Positions 25,868-34,504 of a stretch of 36,552 nt of DNA are shown here, piece by piece. The notes beneath the pieces were generated by a model. It was not told the DNA's origin. It did not search any database and saw only the letters and a list, made by a program, of their open reading frames with translations. Numbering within the stretch: the first letter of the stretch is position 1; each line of letters starts with the position of its first letter. The translations under genes and the position numbers were made by a program. Source of the DNA: Prevotella sp. (lineage in GTDB: Bacteria > Bacteroidota > Bacteroidia > Bacteroidales > Bacteroidaceae); assembly GCA_022773825.1 (NCBI GenBank), contig JALFOF010000070.1, positions 1-36,552 on the forward strand, given 5' to 3'.

Positions 25868-25990
25868 TTATTTCGTGAAAAACCTCGCTTTTTTGCACAC
25901 AAGGGGGTGGTTTGTGCATGGAAAATAGTTAAATTTTCAAGAAAAATTGATTTGTAGTATTTTACAGGCATCCACGCCTTGGCTGGGTAA

Positions 25991-26070
25991 TAGCTATGCT
26001 TTTACTGGGCAATAGCTATCTTTTTACTGGGCAATAGCTATGCTTTTACCTTGTTACCGCTATGCTTTTG
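25991..26070. repeat. 22-bp periodic repeat array, locus 3 (4 units)
   Basis: TAGCTATGCTTTTAC, TAGCTATCTTTTTAC, TAGCTATGCTTTTAC and CCGCTATGCTTTTGC begin at 25991, 26013, 26035 and 26057, at exact 22-bp steps with TGGGCAA-type linkers. The array fills much of the 25772-26153 gap between the ctp stop and the acpP promoter. A separate hairpin GCACGGCA/TGCCGTGC (26087-26094, 26099-26106) follows. Confidence 0.95.
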
Positions 26071-26153
26071 CAAAGGAGAGTGCACTGCACGGCAAGGATG
26101 CCGTGCCTGCTATGCCTTGTGATGGCTGTGCTTTCGCCGCGTGCGCGCTTCGC

Positions 26154-27806
26154 CTACTCTGGTGTGTCGAGGCGTTCGAGGGCGCATTTTATGAAGTCAT
26201 TGTCCTCGTTGACTATGCGGAAATACTCTGTCATGGTCCATAGGTCGCGTGCCACGAGGGCCTTCAGCTGCCTTGCCACCATCGTCTCCGTCTTCTCGCG
26301 CTCGGCGTCGTCCTTGGGTGTGATGCCCTGCCGCTTGCCTTCCTCGAAGATGCCGTCCAGCAGTTCCTGTGGCACGGTGTATTCGCGGGCGAAGGCTGCG
26401 AAGCCTTTCTTCACCGCTTTTCCCTCGGGCACGTAGTTCACGCCGCCGGGGTATGGCTCCTTGCCGTACCGGGCGAGCAGTTCTTTGCGCGCTTTCTCGG
26501 CGTAGCGCAGGTTGGCGTTGAGTATGATGCTCTTGGCTGAGAGCTCTCGGTGGCACTTGGTGTAGCGTGTTGTGTCGAGCGGCACGAAGTAGTCGGGCAT
26601 CACTCCGCCACCGCCGTAAACGGCGCGGCGCAGCTTCAGCGTTTCGTATTTCAGGGAGTCAGCGAAGTGTATGCTGTCGCTGCACGTGAATTCGCCGTGC
26701 TTGAAGCGGTTCTCAAGGTCGTGGAGGTAGTCCTTCTTGTCGCCTTTTACGTAGGGTTTCTGTATGCATCGCCCGGATGGCGTGAAGTAGTGCGCCACGG
26801 TGAGGCGTATCATGGAGCCGTCGGGCAGGTCTATCGGCCGCTGCACGAGTCCCTTGCCGTAGGTGCGTCTGCCCACCACGGTGCCCCGGTCCTGGTCTTG
26901 CAGCGCTCCGGAGACTATCTCCGCCGCCGATGCGGAGTATTCGTTGACGAGCACCACCACGCGCCCTTTCTGGAAGATACCGTTGCCTTTGGCGCGGAAT
27001 TCCTGCCTGCGCACCGTCCTGCCCTGCGTATAGACGAGCAGGTCGCCCTGCTCCAGCAGTTCGTTGAGCACGTCGGCGGCTGCCTGGAGGTATCCGCCGC
27101 CATTGTCCTGAAGGTCGAGCACGAGGTCTGTCATGCCCTGTTTCTTCAGTTCCTTGATGCAGGCGGTGAACTCATCGTGTGTCGTCGCGCCGAATGACGA
27201 CAGGCGTATGTAGCCTATGGTGGGCCGTAGCATGTAGGAAGCGTCCACGGTGTTGAGCGGTATCTTGTCGCGTGTCACGGTGAAGTATATCATGTCCGCT
27301 ATGCCGCCGCGCCTCACTCCTATCTTCACCTTCGTGCCCTTGGGCCCCCGCAGCCGGCGCATTATGTCCTCTTTCGACATCTTCACGCCGGCTATGGCGG
27401 TGTCGTTGACCGTCACGAAGCGGTCTCCGGCGAGTATTCCCACCTTCTCCGACGGTCCGCCGTTGACGGTTTGCACCACGAGGAGCGTGTCCTCAAGCAT
27501 GTTGAACTGCACGCCCACGCCCTCGAAGTTGCCTTGCAGCGGTTCCGTCAGTGCCTTCACCTCCTTCGGTGTGGAGTAGCTGGAGTGGGGGTCGAGCTTC
27601 TCCAGCATGCCGCGGATGGCGTCCTCCGCCAGTTTCGTGTCGTCCACGCTGTCCACGTAGAGGCTCGATATTGCCATGGTGGCTATGGCGAGCTTGCGCA
27701 GGGTGGACTCGCTATTCTTGTCGGCGCGTGCCTGCGGACCCCCCGCGAGTATGGCGAGGCAGAGCAAGGCAGCAGCCATCAGGCAGGGAAAATTATTCTT
27801 TTTCAT
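26154..27806 (-). CDS. C-terminal processing peptidase, S41 family
   Basis: The 550-residue exported serine protease trims or degrades periplasmic proteins from their C-termini. A signal peptide covers about residues 1-28. A PDZ domain lies at about 90-175 (FEGVGVQFNM; GGPSEKVGILAGDRFVTVND) and the S41 core follows. The catalytic dyad is visible as Ser in NEYSASAAEIVSGALQD and Lys in RTYGKGLVQRPIDLPDG. A C-terminal region of about 170 residues (GGGVMPDYFVP to the end) matches the long Bacteroidetes form. It is transcribed alone from a promoter back-to-back with that of cysK. Whether it is orthologous to Prc or CtpA cannot be decided from sequence alone. Confidence 0.95.
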   Translation of the reverse strand: MKKNNFPCLMAAALLCLAILAGGPQARADKNSESTLRKLAIATMAISSLYVDSVDDTKLAEDAIRGMLEKLDPHSSYSTPKEVKALTEPLQGNFEGVGVQFNMLEDTLLVVQTVNGGPSEKVGILAGDRFVTVNDTAIAGVKMSKEDIMRRLRGPKGTKVKIGVRRGGIADMIYFTVTRDKIPLNTVDASYMLRPTIGYIRLSSFGATTHDEFTACIKELKKQGMTDLVLDLQDNGGGYLQAAADVLNELLEQGDLLVYTQGRTVRRQEFRAKGNGIFQKGRVVVLVNEYSASAAEIVSGALQDQDRGTVVGRRTYGKGLVQRPIDLPDGSMIRLTVAHYFTPSGRCIQKPYVKGDKKDYLHDLENRFKHGEFTCSDSIHFADSLKYETLKLRRAVYGGGGVMPDYFVPLDTTRYTKCHRELSAKSIILNANLRYAEKARKELLARYGKEPYPGGVNYVPEGKAVKKGFAAFAREYTVPQELLDGIFEEGKRQGITPKDDAEREKTETMVARQLKALVARDLWTMTEYFRIVNEDNDFIKCALERLDTPE

Positions 27807-27864
27807 ACATTATATATATATAGTACGTGCCCACGGGGTGGGCTTCGCTATGGATTATCGCCTG

Positions 27865-27895
27865 CAAAGGTAGTAAAAAATATTCATATACCAAA
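27865..27895 (-). promoter_or_regulatory. Promoter for the S41 peptidase
   Basis: On the minus strand TTTG (complement of 27892-27895) and TACCTTTG (complement of 27865-27872) are 19 bp apart. Its -33 end is only 9 bp from the -33 element of the divergent cysK promoter, so the two may compete or share a regulator. Confidence 0.77.
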
Positions 27896-27904
27896 CTTAT
27901 GTTA

Positions 27905-27935
27905 TTGTGAGTTATGGAAAAACTCTGTAATTTTG
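27905..27935 (+). promoter_or_regulatory. Promoter for cysK
   Basis: TTG at 27905-27907 and TAATTTTG at 27928-27935 are 20 bp apart. Transcription would begin near 27941, about 43 nt before the ATG at 27984. Confidence 0.72.
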
Positions 27936-27983
27936 CACTCAGAAAACAATTCATCCGATTAGTAACCAAAAAAACATACAGTT

Positions 27984-28928
27984 ATGGCAATAGCAAAATC
28001 ACTCACCGAGCTTGTAGGCAACACGCCACTGCTCGAACTCAACAAGTTTTCAGCCAGCAAGGGTCTTGACACCCCTATCATTGCTAAGGTGGAGTTTTTC
28101 AATCCCGGCGGCAGCGTGAAAGACCGCATAGCGCTCGCCATGGTGGAGGATGCCGAGGCCAGGGGCATACTGAAGCCCGGTGCCACGATTATCGAGCCTA
28201 CCTCTGGTAACACAGGTGTGGGTCTCGCTTTGGTAAGTGCTGTGAAGGGTTATCACCTCATTCTCACCATGCCCGAGACGATGTCCATAGAGCGTCGCAA
28301 CCTTGTAAAGGCTTACGGTGCGGAGGTTCGTCTCACCAGCGGCAAGGAGGGCATGGGTGGAGCCATACGCGCGGCGGAGCAGTTGCGCGACAGCATACCT
28401 GGTTCCGTGATACTGCAACAGTTTGAGAACCCTGCCAACCCGGAGAAGCACTACGCCACCACGGGTCCTGAGATATGGCGTCAGACGGAGGGTAAGATAG
28501 ACATTTTCGTGGCTGGCGTGGGTACTGGCGGCACCATCTCTGGCATAGCGAAGTATCTGAAGGAGCAGAACCCGGCTGTGAAGGTGTATGCCGTGGAGCC
28601 GTCAACGTCGGCTGTGCTCAACGGTCAGCCCATGGGTCCGCACAAGATTCAGGGTATCGGCGCGGGCTTCGTGCCCAAGACGTATAACGACAGCGTTGTG
28701 GACGAGGTGCTCGACATTGACAACGACGACGCTATCCGCGCGGGTCGCGAGCTGGCGCAGCAGGAGGGTCTGCTGGTGGGCATCAGCTCTGGCGCGGCGG
28801 CCTTTGCGGCTCAGCTCCTCGCCAAGCGTCCGGAGAACAAGGGCAAGCGCATCGTCACCCTTCTGCCCGACACGGGTGAGCGTTATCTCTCCACCGTGCT
28901 CTACGCCTTTGACGAGTATCCTCTTTAA
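27984..28928 (+). CDS. cysK: Cysteine synthase (O-acetylserine sulfhydrylase)
   Basis: The 314-residue PLP enzyme makes cysteine from O-acetylserine and sulfide in the cytoplasm. The PLP Lys46 is in NPGGSVKDRIA, the substrate loop in EPTSGNTGVGLA, the phosphate-binding loop in GVGTGGTISG, and GISSGAAAFAA is the C-terminal PLP-ring segment. Length is standard for CysK and the CBS-domain extension of cystathionine beta-synthase is absent. It stands alone, with its own promoter divergent from the S41 peptidase. No cysE is visible nearby. Confidence 0.96.
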   Translation: MAIAKSLTELVGNTPLLELNKFSASKGLDTPIIAKVEFFNPGGSVKDRIALAMVEDAEARGILKPGATIIEPTSGNTGVGLALVSAVKGYHLILTMPETMSIERRNLVKAYGAEVRLTSGKEGMGGAIRAAEQLRDSIPGSVILQQFENPANPEKHYATTGPEIWRQTEGKIDIFVAGVGTGGTISGIAKYLKEQNPAVKVYAVEPSTSAVLNGQPMGPHKIQGIGAGFVPKTYNDSVVDEVLDIDNDDAIRAGRELAQQEGLLVGISSGAAAFAAQLLAKRPENKGKRIVTLLPDTGERYLSTVLYAFDEYPL

Positions 28929-28950
28929 CCCCTCCCTGCGTCGCCGCTCC

Positions 28951-29038
28951 GCAAAAGCGTAGCGATTGCAGTGTAAAAGCTATGCTTTCACCGTGTAATC
29001 AGATAGTGATTGCTTGGTGAAAGCATAGCTTTTACTGC
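28951..29038. repeat. 22-bp periodic repeat array, locus 4 (4 units)
   Basis: GCAAAAGCGTAGCGATTGC, GTAAAAGCTATGCTTTCAC, GTAATCAGATAGTGATTGC and GTGAAAGCATAGCTTTTAC start at 28951, 28973, 28995 and 29017, at exact 22-bp steps. Each is a 19-bp imperfect palindrome followed by a 3-bp spacer. The array begins 23 bp after the cysK stop and may end its transcript. It lies in the 28929-29350 gap with the small broken gene. Confidence 0.95.
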
Positions 29039-29041
29039 TGT

Positions 29042-29320
29042 CTATGGTTGCTTCTTCAGTAGAATCTCTGCGTCAATGACATACAGGTCGCCTTCCTTTA
29101 TCTTTAATACATTTATTTCTTTCTTTTGCCCATACCTCTGCCGCGCGTTTTTCGCGTTCGTTGAGTGTGGTTACATCTTCTCGCCCAACGCCATGTTGCG
29201 TTTCATCAGTTCTATGGCATTGCGTTGCTCTTCGGATGTCATAGGCAACGCGAGCCAGTTCTGTATTCGTTTCAGACAGCGTTCTGTCTTTTGCTTGTGA
29301 AATTGATTCAAGTATTTCAT
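29042..29320 (-). pseudogene. Small broken gene, product not recognised
   Basis: A short frame from ATG 29320 gives 49 residues (MKYLNQFHKQ... TSEEQRNAIELMKRNMALGEKM) and stops at TAA 29171-29173. The overlapping frame then reads VTTLNEREKRAAEVWAKERNK, and beyond about 29110 the first frame again looks protein-like (EINVLKIKEGDLYVIDAEIL) up to a TAG at 29042-29044. The three pieces join into one believable charged helical protein of about 92 residues if two compensating shifts are allowed. I therefore read it as a decayed gene, though a true 49-residue product is possible. It lies on the same strand as speA, 30 bp past its stop. No function can be given. Confidence 0.5.
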
Positions 29321-29350
29321 ATCTGTCCATTGTTTTTCCCTTCCTGCCCG

Positions 29351-31243
29351 TTATTCGAGATAGGTGTATCCGTACAGTCCGGAGCGGTAGTTGGAGAGAA
29401 ATTCCTTGCCTTCCTCAAGGCTTATCTTACCCTCTTTCACGCTTTTCGTGACCCATATCTCCAGCTGTCGGACGAGCTTCTTGGGGTTGTACTGCACGTA
29501 GTCGAGCACCTCCTCCACCGTCTCGCCGTCGAATATCTGGTCTATGTGGTACTTTCCGTCCTTCATGGAGATGTGCACGGCGTTGGTATCGCCGAAGAGG
29601 TTGTGCATATCCCCGAGTATCTCCTGATATGCTCCCACGAGGAACACGCCGATGTAGTATGGCTCGCTGCCCCTGAGGGGGTGTACGGGCAGCGCCGATG
29701 AGAGGTGGCTGGAGGTGACGAAGCTGGCTATCTTGCCGTCGCTGTCGCAGGTGACGTCTTGCAGTGTGGCGAGGCGTGTGGGGCGTTCGTTAAGCCTTTG
29801 TATCGGAACGATGGGGAACACCTGGTCTATTGCCCATGAGTCGGGCAGCGACTGGAAGAGGGAGAAGTTGCAGAAGTATTTGTCTGCCAGCAGTTTCTCC
29901 ATGCCGCGCAGCTCCTCGGGCACGTGCTTCATGGACTTGGTGAGTGTCCTTATCTCGCGGCATACGCTCCAGTACATGGACTCTATCTCAGCCCTTGTCT
30001 GGAGGTTCACCATTCCCATGGAGAAGAGGCTGAGGGCCTCCTCGCGTATCTGCTCCGCATCGTGCCAGTATTCGAGCAGCGAGCGTGTGTCGATGTTGCA
30101 CCAGATGTCGTACAAATCCTTCACGAGCTGGTGGTCATCCTCCTTCGGTTCAAACTCTTCCGGCATCTCAGGCAGTGACGCTGTCTCAAGGACGTCGATG
30201 ACAAGGACGCTGTGGTGCGCCGAGAGTGAGCGTCCCGACTCTGTTATGAGGTTAGGGTGGGGCAGGTTGTTTCTGTTTGCTGCATCGACGAAGGTGTAGA
30301 TACAGTCGTTCACATACTCCTGTATGCTGTAGTTGACGCTTGACTCTGAGTTGCTGGAGCGTGTGCCGTCGTAATCTACTCCCAGACCTCCGCCGCAGTC
30401 GATGTACTCCACATGGTAGCCCATGGCGTGGAGGTTGATGTAGAACTGCACCGCCTCCTTGAGGGCGTTCTGTATGCGGCGTATCTTGGTGATTTGGCTT
30501 CCTATGTGGAAGTGTATGAGTTTGATGCAGTCGTGCATACCGAGGCTGTCGAGCTTGGAGAGGGCTTTCAGCAGCTCGGAGGCGGTTAGACCGAACTTTG
30601 ACGCGTCGCCGCCGCTCTCTTCCCATTTCCCTGAGCCGGAGGAAGCGAGCTTTATGCGTATGCCGAGGTTGGGCTTGACGTTGAGTTTCTTTGCCGCCTT
30701 GGCTATGATGTCTATCTCATTGAGTTTCTCCACCACAATGAATATCCGCTTACCCATCTTCTGCGCCAGCAGCGCCAGCTCTATATACGCCTGGTCTTTG
30801 TAGCCGTTGCAGATGATGAGGGAGTCGCTTTGGCACTGCACCGCTATGACGGCGTGCAGCTCCGGCTTGGAGCCGGCTTCCAGTCCGAGGTTGAACTTGC
30901 GGCCGTGGGATATTATCTCCTCCACGACAGGCTGCATCTGGTTCACCTTGATGGGGTAAATCACGAAGCTCTCGCCTTGGTATCCGTATTCGTCAGCCGC
31001 CTTCTTGAAGCACGATGCGGTCTTCTCGATGCGGTTGTCGAGTATGTCGGGGAAGCGTAGCAGCACGGGGGTGGAGATGTCTCGCAGCTGGAGCTCGTCG
31101 ATAATCTCGCGCAAGTCCGCCGTGGAACCGTCCTTCAGCGGCGATACGCAGGCGTTGCCTTTCTCGTTGATACTGAAATAGGACGTTCCCCATCCGTTCA
31201 TGTTGTACAACTCCTTGGAGTCTTCAATGGTCCACTTCTTCAT
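29351..31243 (-). CDS. speA: Biosynthetic arginine decarboxylase
   Basis: The 630-residue PLP enzyme (fold III, alanine racemase-like barrel) turns arginine into agmatine, a polyamine precursor. The PLP Lys99 sits in YPIKVNQM; GSGKWEESGGDASKFGL, IHFHIGSQ and YIDCGGGLGVDYDG are the barrel motifs of the SpeA group, and the C-terminal barrel with SESGRS-like LITESGRSLSAHH follows. Length matches SpeA. It comes 25 bp after aroK at the end of an apparent topA-aroK-speA operon. No agmatine-processing genes are adjacent. Prevotella commonly carries this enzyme in spermidine synthesis; that link is family knowledge. Confidence 0.96.
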   Translation of the reverse strand: MKKWTIEDSKELYNMNGWGTSYFSINEKGNACVSPLKDGSTADLREIIDELQLRDISTPVLLRFPDILDNRIEKTASCFKKAADEYGYQGESFVIYPIKVNQMQPVVEEIISHGRKFNLGLEAGSKPELHAVIAVQCQSDSLIICNGYKDQAYIELALLAQKMGKRIFIVVEKLNEIDIIAKAAKKLNVKPNLGIRIKLASSGSGKWEESGGDASKFGLTASELLKALSKLDSLGMHDCIKLIHFHIGSQITKIRRIQNALKEAVQFYINLHAMGYHVEYIDCGGGLGVDYDGTRSSNSESSVNYSIQEYVNDCIYTFVDAANRNNLPHPNLITESGRSLSAHHSVLVIDVLETASLPEMPEEFEPKEDDHQLVKDLYDIWCNIDTRSLLEYWHDAEQIREEALSLFSMGMVNLQTRAEIESMYWSVCREIRTLTKSMKHVPEELRGMEKLLADKYFCNFSLFQSLPDSWAIDQVFPIVPIQRLNERPTRLATLQDVTCDSDGKIASFVTSSHLSSALPVHPLRGSEPYYIGVFLVGAYQEILGDMHNLFGDTNAVHISMKDGKYHIDQIFDGETVEEVLDYVQYNPKKLVRQLEIWVTKSVKEGKISLEEGKEFLSNYRSGLYGYTYLE

Positions 31244-31268
31244 CTATTATCGTTTTCTTATGTATTTG

Positions 31269-31802
31269 TCAGTGTGTATTGGCTACCAGTTCTTTTACCT
31301 TTTCCACGGTGATGGCTATTTTGTCGGGGCTTTCCATCAGCGTCACATCCACGATGTTGTTGGCTTGCAGGTAGTATTTCTCGCGCTTTTCCAGTTGCTC
31401 CCGTATGAAGGTCATCAGCTCCTCGTCGTTCTTTCCCAGCAGGAGTGGGCGCACACCTTTGCCCATCTTCAGGTGTCGGAAGAGCACTTCGGGTGAGCAT
31501 TTCAGGTAAACCACGGTGCCTTGGCGGTTCATGTACTCCATGTTGTCGTAGAAACAGGGCGTTCCTCCGCCGCAGCTTATGACGACATTCTCGAACTCTG
31601 CCACCTCGTGCAGCATGTTATACTCTATCTTCCTGAAGCCCTCCTCGCCCCTTTCATCGAAGATTTCCTTCACCTTCTTGTGCATTCGCGTCTCGATGTA
31701 CCAGTCAAGGTCGTAGAAGAACAGCCCCAGCTCCTTGCTGAGGGCCTTGCCTACGGTGGTCTTCCCAGCTCCCATGTAGCCTATGAGGATTATTCTTTGC
31801 AT
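31269..31802 (-). CDS. aroK: Shikimate kinase
   Basis: The 177-residue P-loop kinase phosphorylates shikimate in the chorismate pathway leading to aromatic amino acids. The Walker A motif is GYMGAGKTTVG (residues 8-18, Lys14). The shikimate-binding Asp is in FYDLDWYIETR, and Arg in GFRKIE; the Walker B-like CGGGTPC follows. VRPLLLGK is in the lid region. Length is standard. It starts 6 bp after topA ends and lies 25 bp ahead of speA. Confidence 0.95.
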   Translation of the reverse strand: MQRIILIGYMGAGKTTVGKALSKELGLFFYDLDWYIETRMHKKVKEIFDERGEEGFRKIEYNMLHEVAEFENVVISCGGGTPCFYDNMEYMNRQGTVVYLKCSPEVLFRHLKMGKGVRPLLLGKNDEELMTFIREQLEKREKYYLQANNIVDVTLMESPDKIAITVEKVKELVANTH

Positions 31803-31808
31803 TGTATT

Positions 31809-34106
31809 TCAATTCTTTATTTTCACCACCTCCATGCACTCCTCGTATGTAAGGTCTGCTGCTTTGTCGTGAAGGGCTTTCGGCAGGCGGAAGTTCTTGC
31901 CGTCATAGGCTATGTAGGGGCCGTATCTGCCGTTCATAACCTCCAGCTTCGGGTCTTCGGCGAAGGTCTTTATGTGGCGTTGCCGCTCCGCCTTCCGGCT
32001 CTCGCTGATAAGCTCCACCGCCTCTTCAAGGGTGATAGACAGCGGGTTTTTGTCTTTCGGAATGGAGACATACTTCTTGTCGTGCAGCACGTAAGGGCCG
32101 AAACGACCCGCGCCTATCACTACATCCTTGTCCTCATACTGCCCTACTGTTCGTGGCAGGCGGAAGAGTTCGAGTGCCTCCTCCAGCGTTATCGTCTCGA
32201 TAGAGAACTCTTTTGGCAGTTGTGCGAAGCGTGGTTTGTCCTTGTCATCGGCGGTGCCTATCTGCACCACGGGGCCGTATCTGCCGATTTTTACCGACAC
32301 GGTTTTGCCGCTACCGGGTTCTTCTCCCAGTATGCGCTCGCCGGCTTTGTGCTCAGAACGCGCCTTTATCGTGGTTTCAACGGTAGGTGCAAAGTCCTTG
32401 TAGAACTCACGGAGCATCTGGTGCCAGTCCTCTTCTCCCTCTGCTATCGCATCGAATTTCTTCTCCACGTTGGCAGTGAAGTTGTAGTCCATGATGCCCG
32501 GGAAGAACTCCATGAGGAAGTCATTGACCACTGTTCCAATGTCTGTCGGCAGCAGTTTGCCCTTCTCGCTTCCCGCCATCTCTTTCTTTGTCTTGGTGGA
32601 TATGCCTTTGGTGTTGAGGGTATCGATGGTGTATTCGCGCTCCTCGCCTTTCTTATCGCCTTTCGTCACGTATTCTCGCTGCTGTATGGTGGATATTGTC
32701 GGCGCGTAGGTTGACGGTCTTCCTATGCCCAACTCTTCCATTTTGTGCACCAGTGACGCCTCGGTGTAGCGCAGTGGGCCTTGCGAATAGCGCTCGGTGG
32801 CGGTTATCTCCTTGCGCTCCAGTGTGTCTCCCTCCTTCATGGTGGCAGGCATCAGTGTGCTGTCCTCGCGCTTCTCACTGTCGTTGTCGTTGTCACCGTC
32901 GCTTTCGCGGTACACTTTCAGGAAGCCGTCGAAGGTCACTACCTCGCCTGTTGCCACGAAAATTTCCTCGCACCCCGTGACGTTTATCTCCACAACCGTC
33001 TTCTCCAGCTCCGCGTCAGCCATCTGCGTGGCTGCGGTGCGTTTCCATATCAGGTCGTAGAGCCTGCGCTCCTGTTGCGAGCCTTCCACCTCCTGCTTGT
33101 CCATGTAGGTAGGTCTGATGGCCTCGTGCGCCTCTTGCGCGCCCTTGGAGTGAGTGGTGTAGTTGCGTGATTTGCTGTATTTCTCGCCGTAGAGAGCTGT
33201 CACCGTCTCCTTGGCTGTGCCGATGCACAGGCTTGAGAGGTTGACAGAGTCGGTACGCATATATGTGATGTAACCGTTTTCGTACAGCCTTTGTGCCACC
33301 ATCATGGTCTGCGACACGGTGAAGCCCAGCTTCCTTGCCGCCTCCTGCTGTAGTGTTGAGGTGGTGAAAGGTGGCGCTGGTGTGCGGCGCAGCGGCTTCT
33401 TCTGTATGGTGCCGATGGTGAACCGCGCGTCTTTACACTTCTCAAGGAAGGCTAATGCCTCCTCGTGCGTGGCGAAGCGTCGGTCCAGTTCGGCTTTTAT
33501 GTCGGTGCCATCGGCTTTGAACAGCGCCGTGACTCTGAAGTAAGGTTCTGCCTTAAAGGCCTGTATCTCACGCTCACGCTCCACTATAAGGCGCACTGCC
33601 ACCGACTGTACCCTGCCTGCTGAGAGCGACGGCTTTACCTTGCGCCACAGCACGGGCGACAGGTTGAAGCCCACGAGGCGGTCAAGCATGCGCCTTGCCT
33701 GCTGCGCATTGGCGAGGTTCATGTCCAGATGACGGGGGTTCTCAATGGCTTTCAGTATTGCGTTTTTGGTTATTTCATGGAATACTATGCGGTTGGTGTT
33801 CTTCTCGTCCAGTCCCAGTACCTCGCAAAGGTGCCAGGAAATGGCCTCTCCCTCGCGGTCTTCATCGGAAGCCAGCCATACCTTCTTGGCTTTCTTCGCG
33901 TTGCTTTTCAGCTCTGCCACCAGCTTGCGCTTCTCCTCCGGAATCTCATATTCCGGCTCCAGAGACTTCATGTCGATGCTTATTTCCTTCTTCTTCAGGT
34001 CGCGGATGTGTCCGTAGCTTGACATCACCTTGTAGTCCTTGCCAAGGAACTTCTCAATGGTCTTTGCTTTGGCGGGGCTCTCTACGATAACTAAATTGTC
34101 TTGCAT
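31809..34106 (-). CDS. topA: DNA topoisomerase I
   Basis: The 765-residue type IA topoisomerase relaxes negative supercoils. The TOPRIM domain opens the protein (VIVESPAKAKTIEKFLG and WLASDEDREGEAISWHL). The active Tyr282 lies in GYITYMRTDSVNLS. After the catalytic core come three short C-terminal repeats of the TopA_C_Rpt type (KIGRYGPVVQIG, GRFGPYVLHDKKYVSIPK, GRYGPYIAYDGKNFRLPK), and there are no Cys4 zinc fingers, the usual form in Bacteroidetes. It is the first gene of a topA-aroK-speA operon. Upstream there is a -7-like TACTTTTG (34140-34147, minus) but no good -33 partner. Confidence 0.96.
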   Translation of the reverse strand: MQDNLVIVESPAKAKTIEKFLGKDYKVMSSYGHIRDLKKKEISIDMKSLEPEYEIPEEKRKLVAELKSNAKKAKKVWLASDEDREGEAISWHLCEVLGLDEKNTNRIVFHEITKNAILKAIENPRHLDMNLANAQQARRMLDRLVGFNLSPVLWRKVKPSLSAGRVQSVAVRLIVEREREIQAFKAEPYFRVTALFKADGTDIKAELDRRFATHEEALAFLEKCKDARFTIGTIQKKPLRRTPAPPFTTSTLQQEAARKLGFTVSQTMMVAQRLYENGYITYMRTDSVNLSSLCIGTAKETVTALYGEKYSKSRNYTTHSKGAQEAHEAIRPTYMDKQEVEGSQQERRLYDLIWKRTAATQMADAELEKTVVEINVTGCEEIFVATGEVVTFDGFLKVYRESDGDNDNDSEKREDSTLMPATMKEGDTLERKEITATERYSQGPLRYTEASLVHKMEELGIGRPSTYAPTISTIQQREYVTKGDKKGEEREYTIDTLNTKGISTKTKKEMAGSEKGKLLPTDIGTVVNDFLMEFFPGIMDYNFTANVEKKFDAIAEGEEDWHQMLREFYKDFAPTVETTIKARSEHKAGERILGEEPGSGKTVSVKIGRYGPVVQIGTADDKDKPRFAQLPKEFSIETITLEEALELFRLPRTVGQYEDKDVVIGAGRFGPYVLHDKKYVSIPKDKNPLSITLEEAVELISESRKAERQRHIKTFAEDPKLEVMNGRYGPYIAYDGKNFRLPKALHDKAADLTYEECMEVVKIKN

Positions 34107-34139
34107 ATCTTGTGAGTGTATGTTTTTTCAATTTGGATG

Positions 34140-34147
34140 CAAAAGTA
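34140..34147 (-). promoter_or_regulatory. Possible -7 box for topA
   Basis: TACTTTTG on the minus strand matches TAnnTTTG and lies about 34 bp before the ATG, in an AT-rich segment. No TTTG or TTG is found 19-21 bp further upstream, so it is only a partial match. Confidence 0.45.
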
Positions 34148-34282
34148 CTAATATTTTTCTTTACACCTTATTATATATAATCGTTTTTGTTTTTTTTAAC
34201 GAAATAGTAACCTTTCTGCCCCCTTTCGTGCGGCAACGGCGCAGCCAGCGCGCCGCCCGGGGGGCGTGGTGGTGGTGCGCTT

Positions 34283-34333
34283 GTCAGACAGGGGCGAGCC
34301 CCTGCCCTATATTATGTGCCCCTTTCAGGGGCG
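34283..34333. repeat. Remnant of the nested-palindrome element, copy D
   Basis: CAGGGGCGAGCCCCTG followed by CCCTATATTATGTGCCCC and CCCCTTTCAGGGGC corresponds to the right-hand end of copies A to C (inner palindrome, TATATTATGT, terminal palindrome). The central long hairpin and the left end are missing. Confidence 0.7.
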
Positions 34334-34337
34334 GTTG

Positions 34338-34440
34338 GCATAGCGATTGCGCGGTGAAGGCATAGCGATTGTGTGGTGAAAGCATAGCGATTGTGAGGTA
34401 AATGCATAGCGATTGCGCAGTGAAGGCATAGCTTTTACCA
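34338..34440. repeat. 22-bp periodic repeat array, locus 5 (5 units)
   Basis: GCATAGCGATTGCGCGGTGAAG-like units begin at 34338, 34360, 34382, 34404 and 34426, at exact 22-bp steps; the last switches to GCATAGCTTTTACCACG. It lies in the divergent topA-dsbD region (34107-34504), directly after copy D and about 53 bp before the dsbD -7-like box. Confidence 0.95.
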
Positions 34441-34492
34441 CGCTTTAATATTATTTATGCCATGGTGTTGAGGCTTTATCCAGAAAAATAAC

Positions 34493-34500
34493 TACATTTG
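34493..34500 (+). promoter_or_regulatory. -7-like box directly before dsbD
   Basis: TACATTTG at 34493-34500 matches TAnnTTTG, with a TTG 22 bp upstream (34468-34470). The dsbD ATG begins only 4 nt after the box, so a transcript from it would start at or within the start codon. Confidence 0.45.
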
Positions 34501-34504
34501 CATT

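Noticed and set aside
26087..26106. Hairpin GCACGGCA/TGCCGTGC as terminator for the S41 peptidase
   Set aside because: The stem is good but the minus-strand flank is AGTGCACTC, without a U-rich tract.
31521..32714. 397-residue frame on the plus strand opposite aroK and topA
   Set aside because: It is a mirror of strongly supported genes, spans their junction, and has a His/Val/Leu-heavy composition typical of antisense frames in GC-rich genes.
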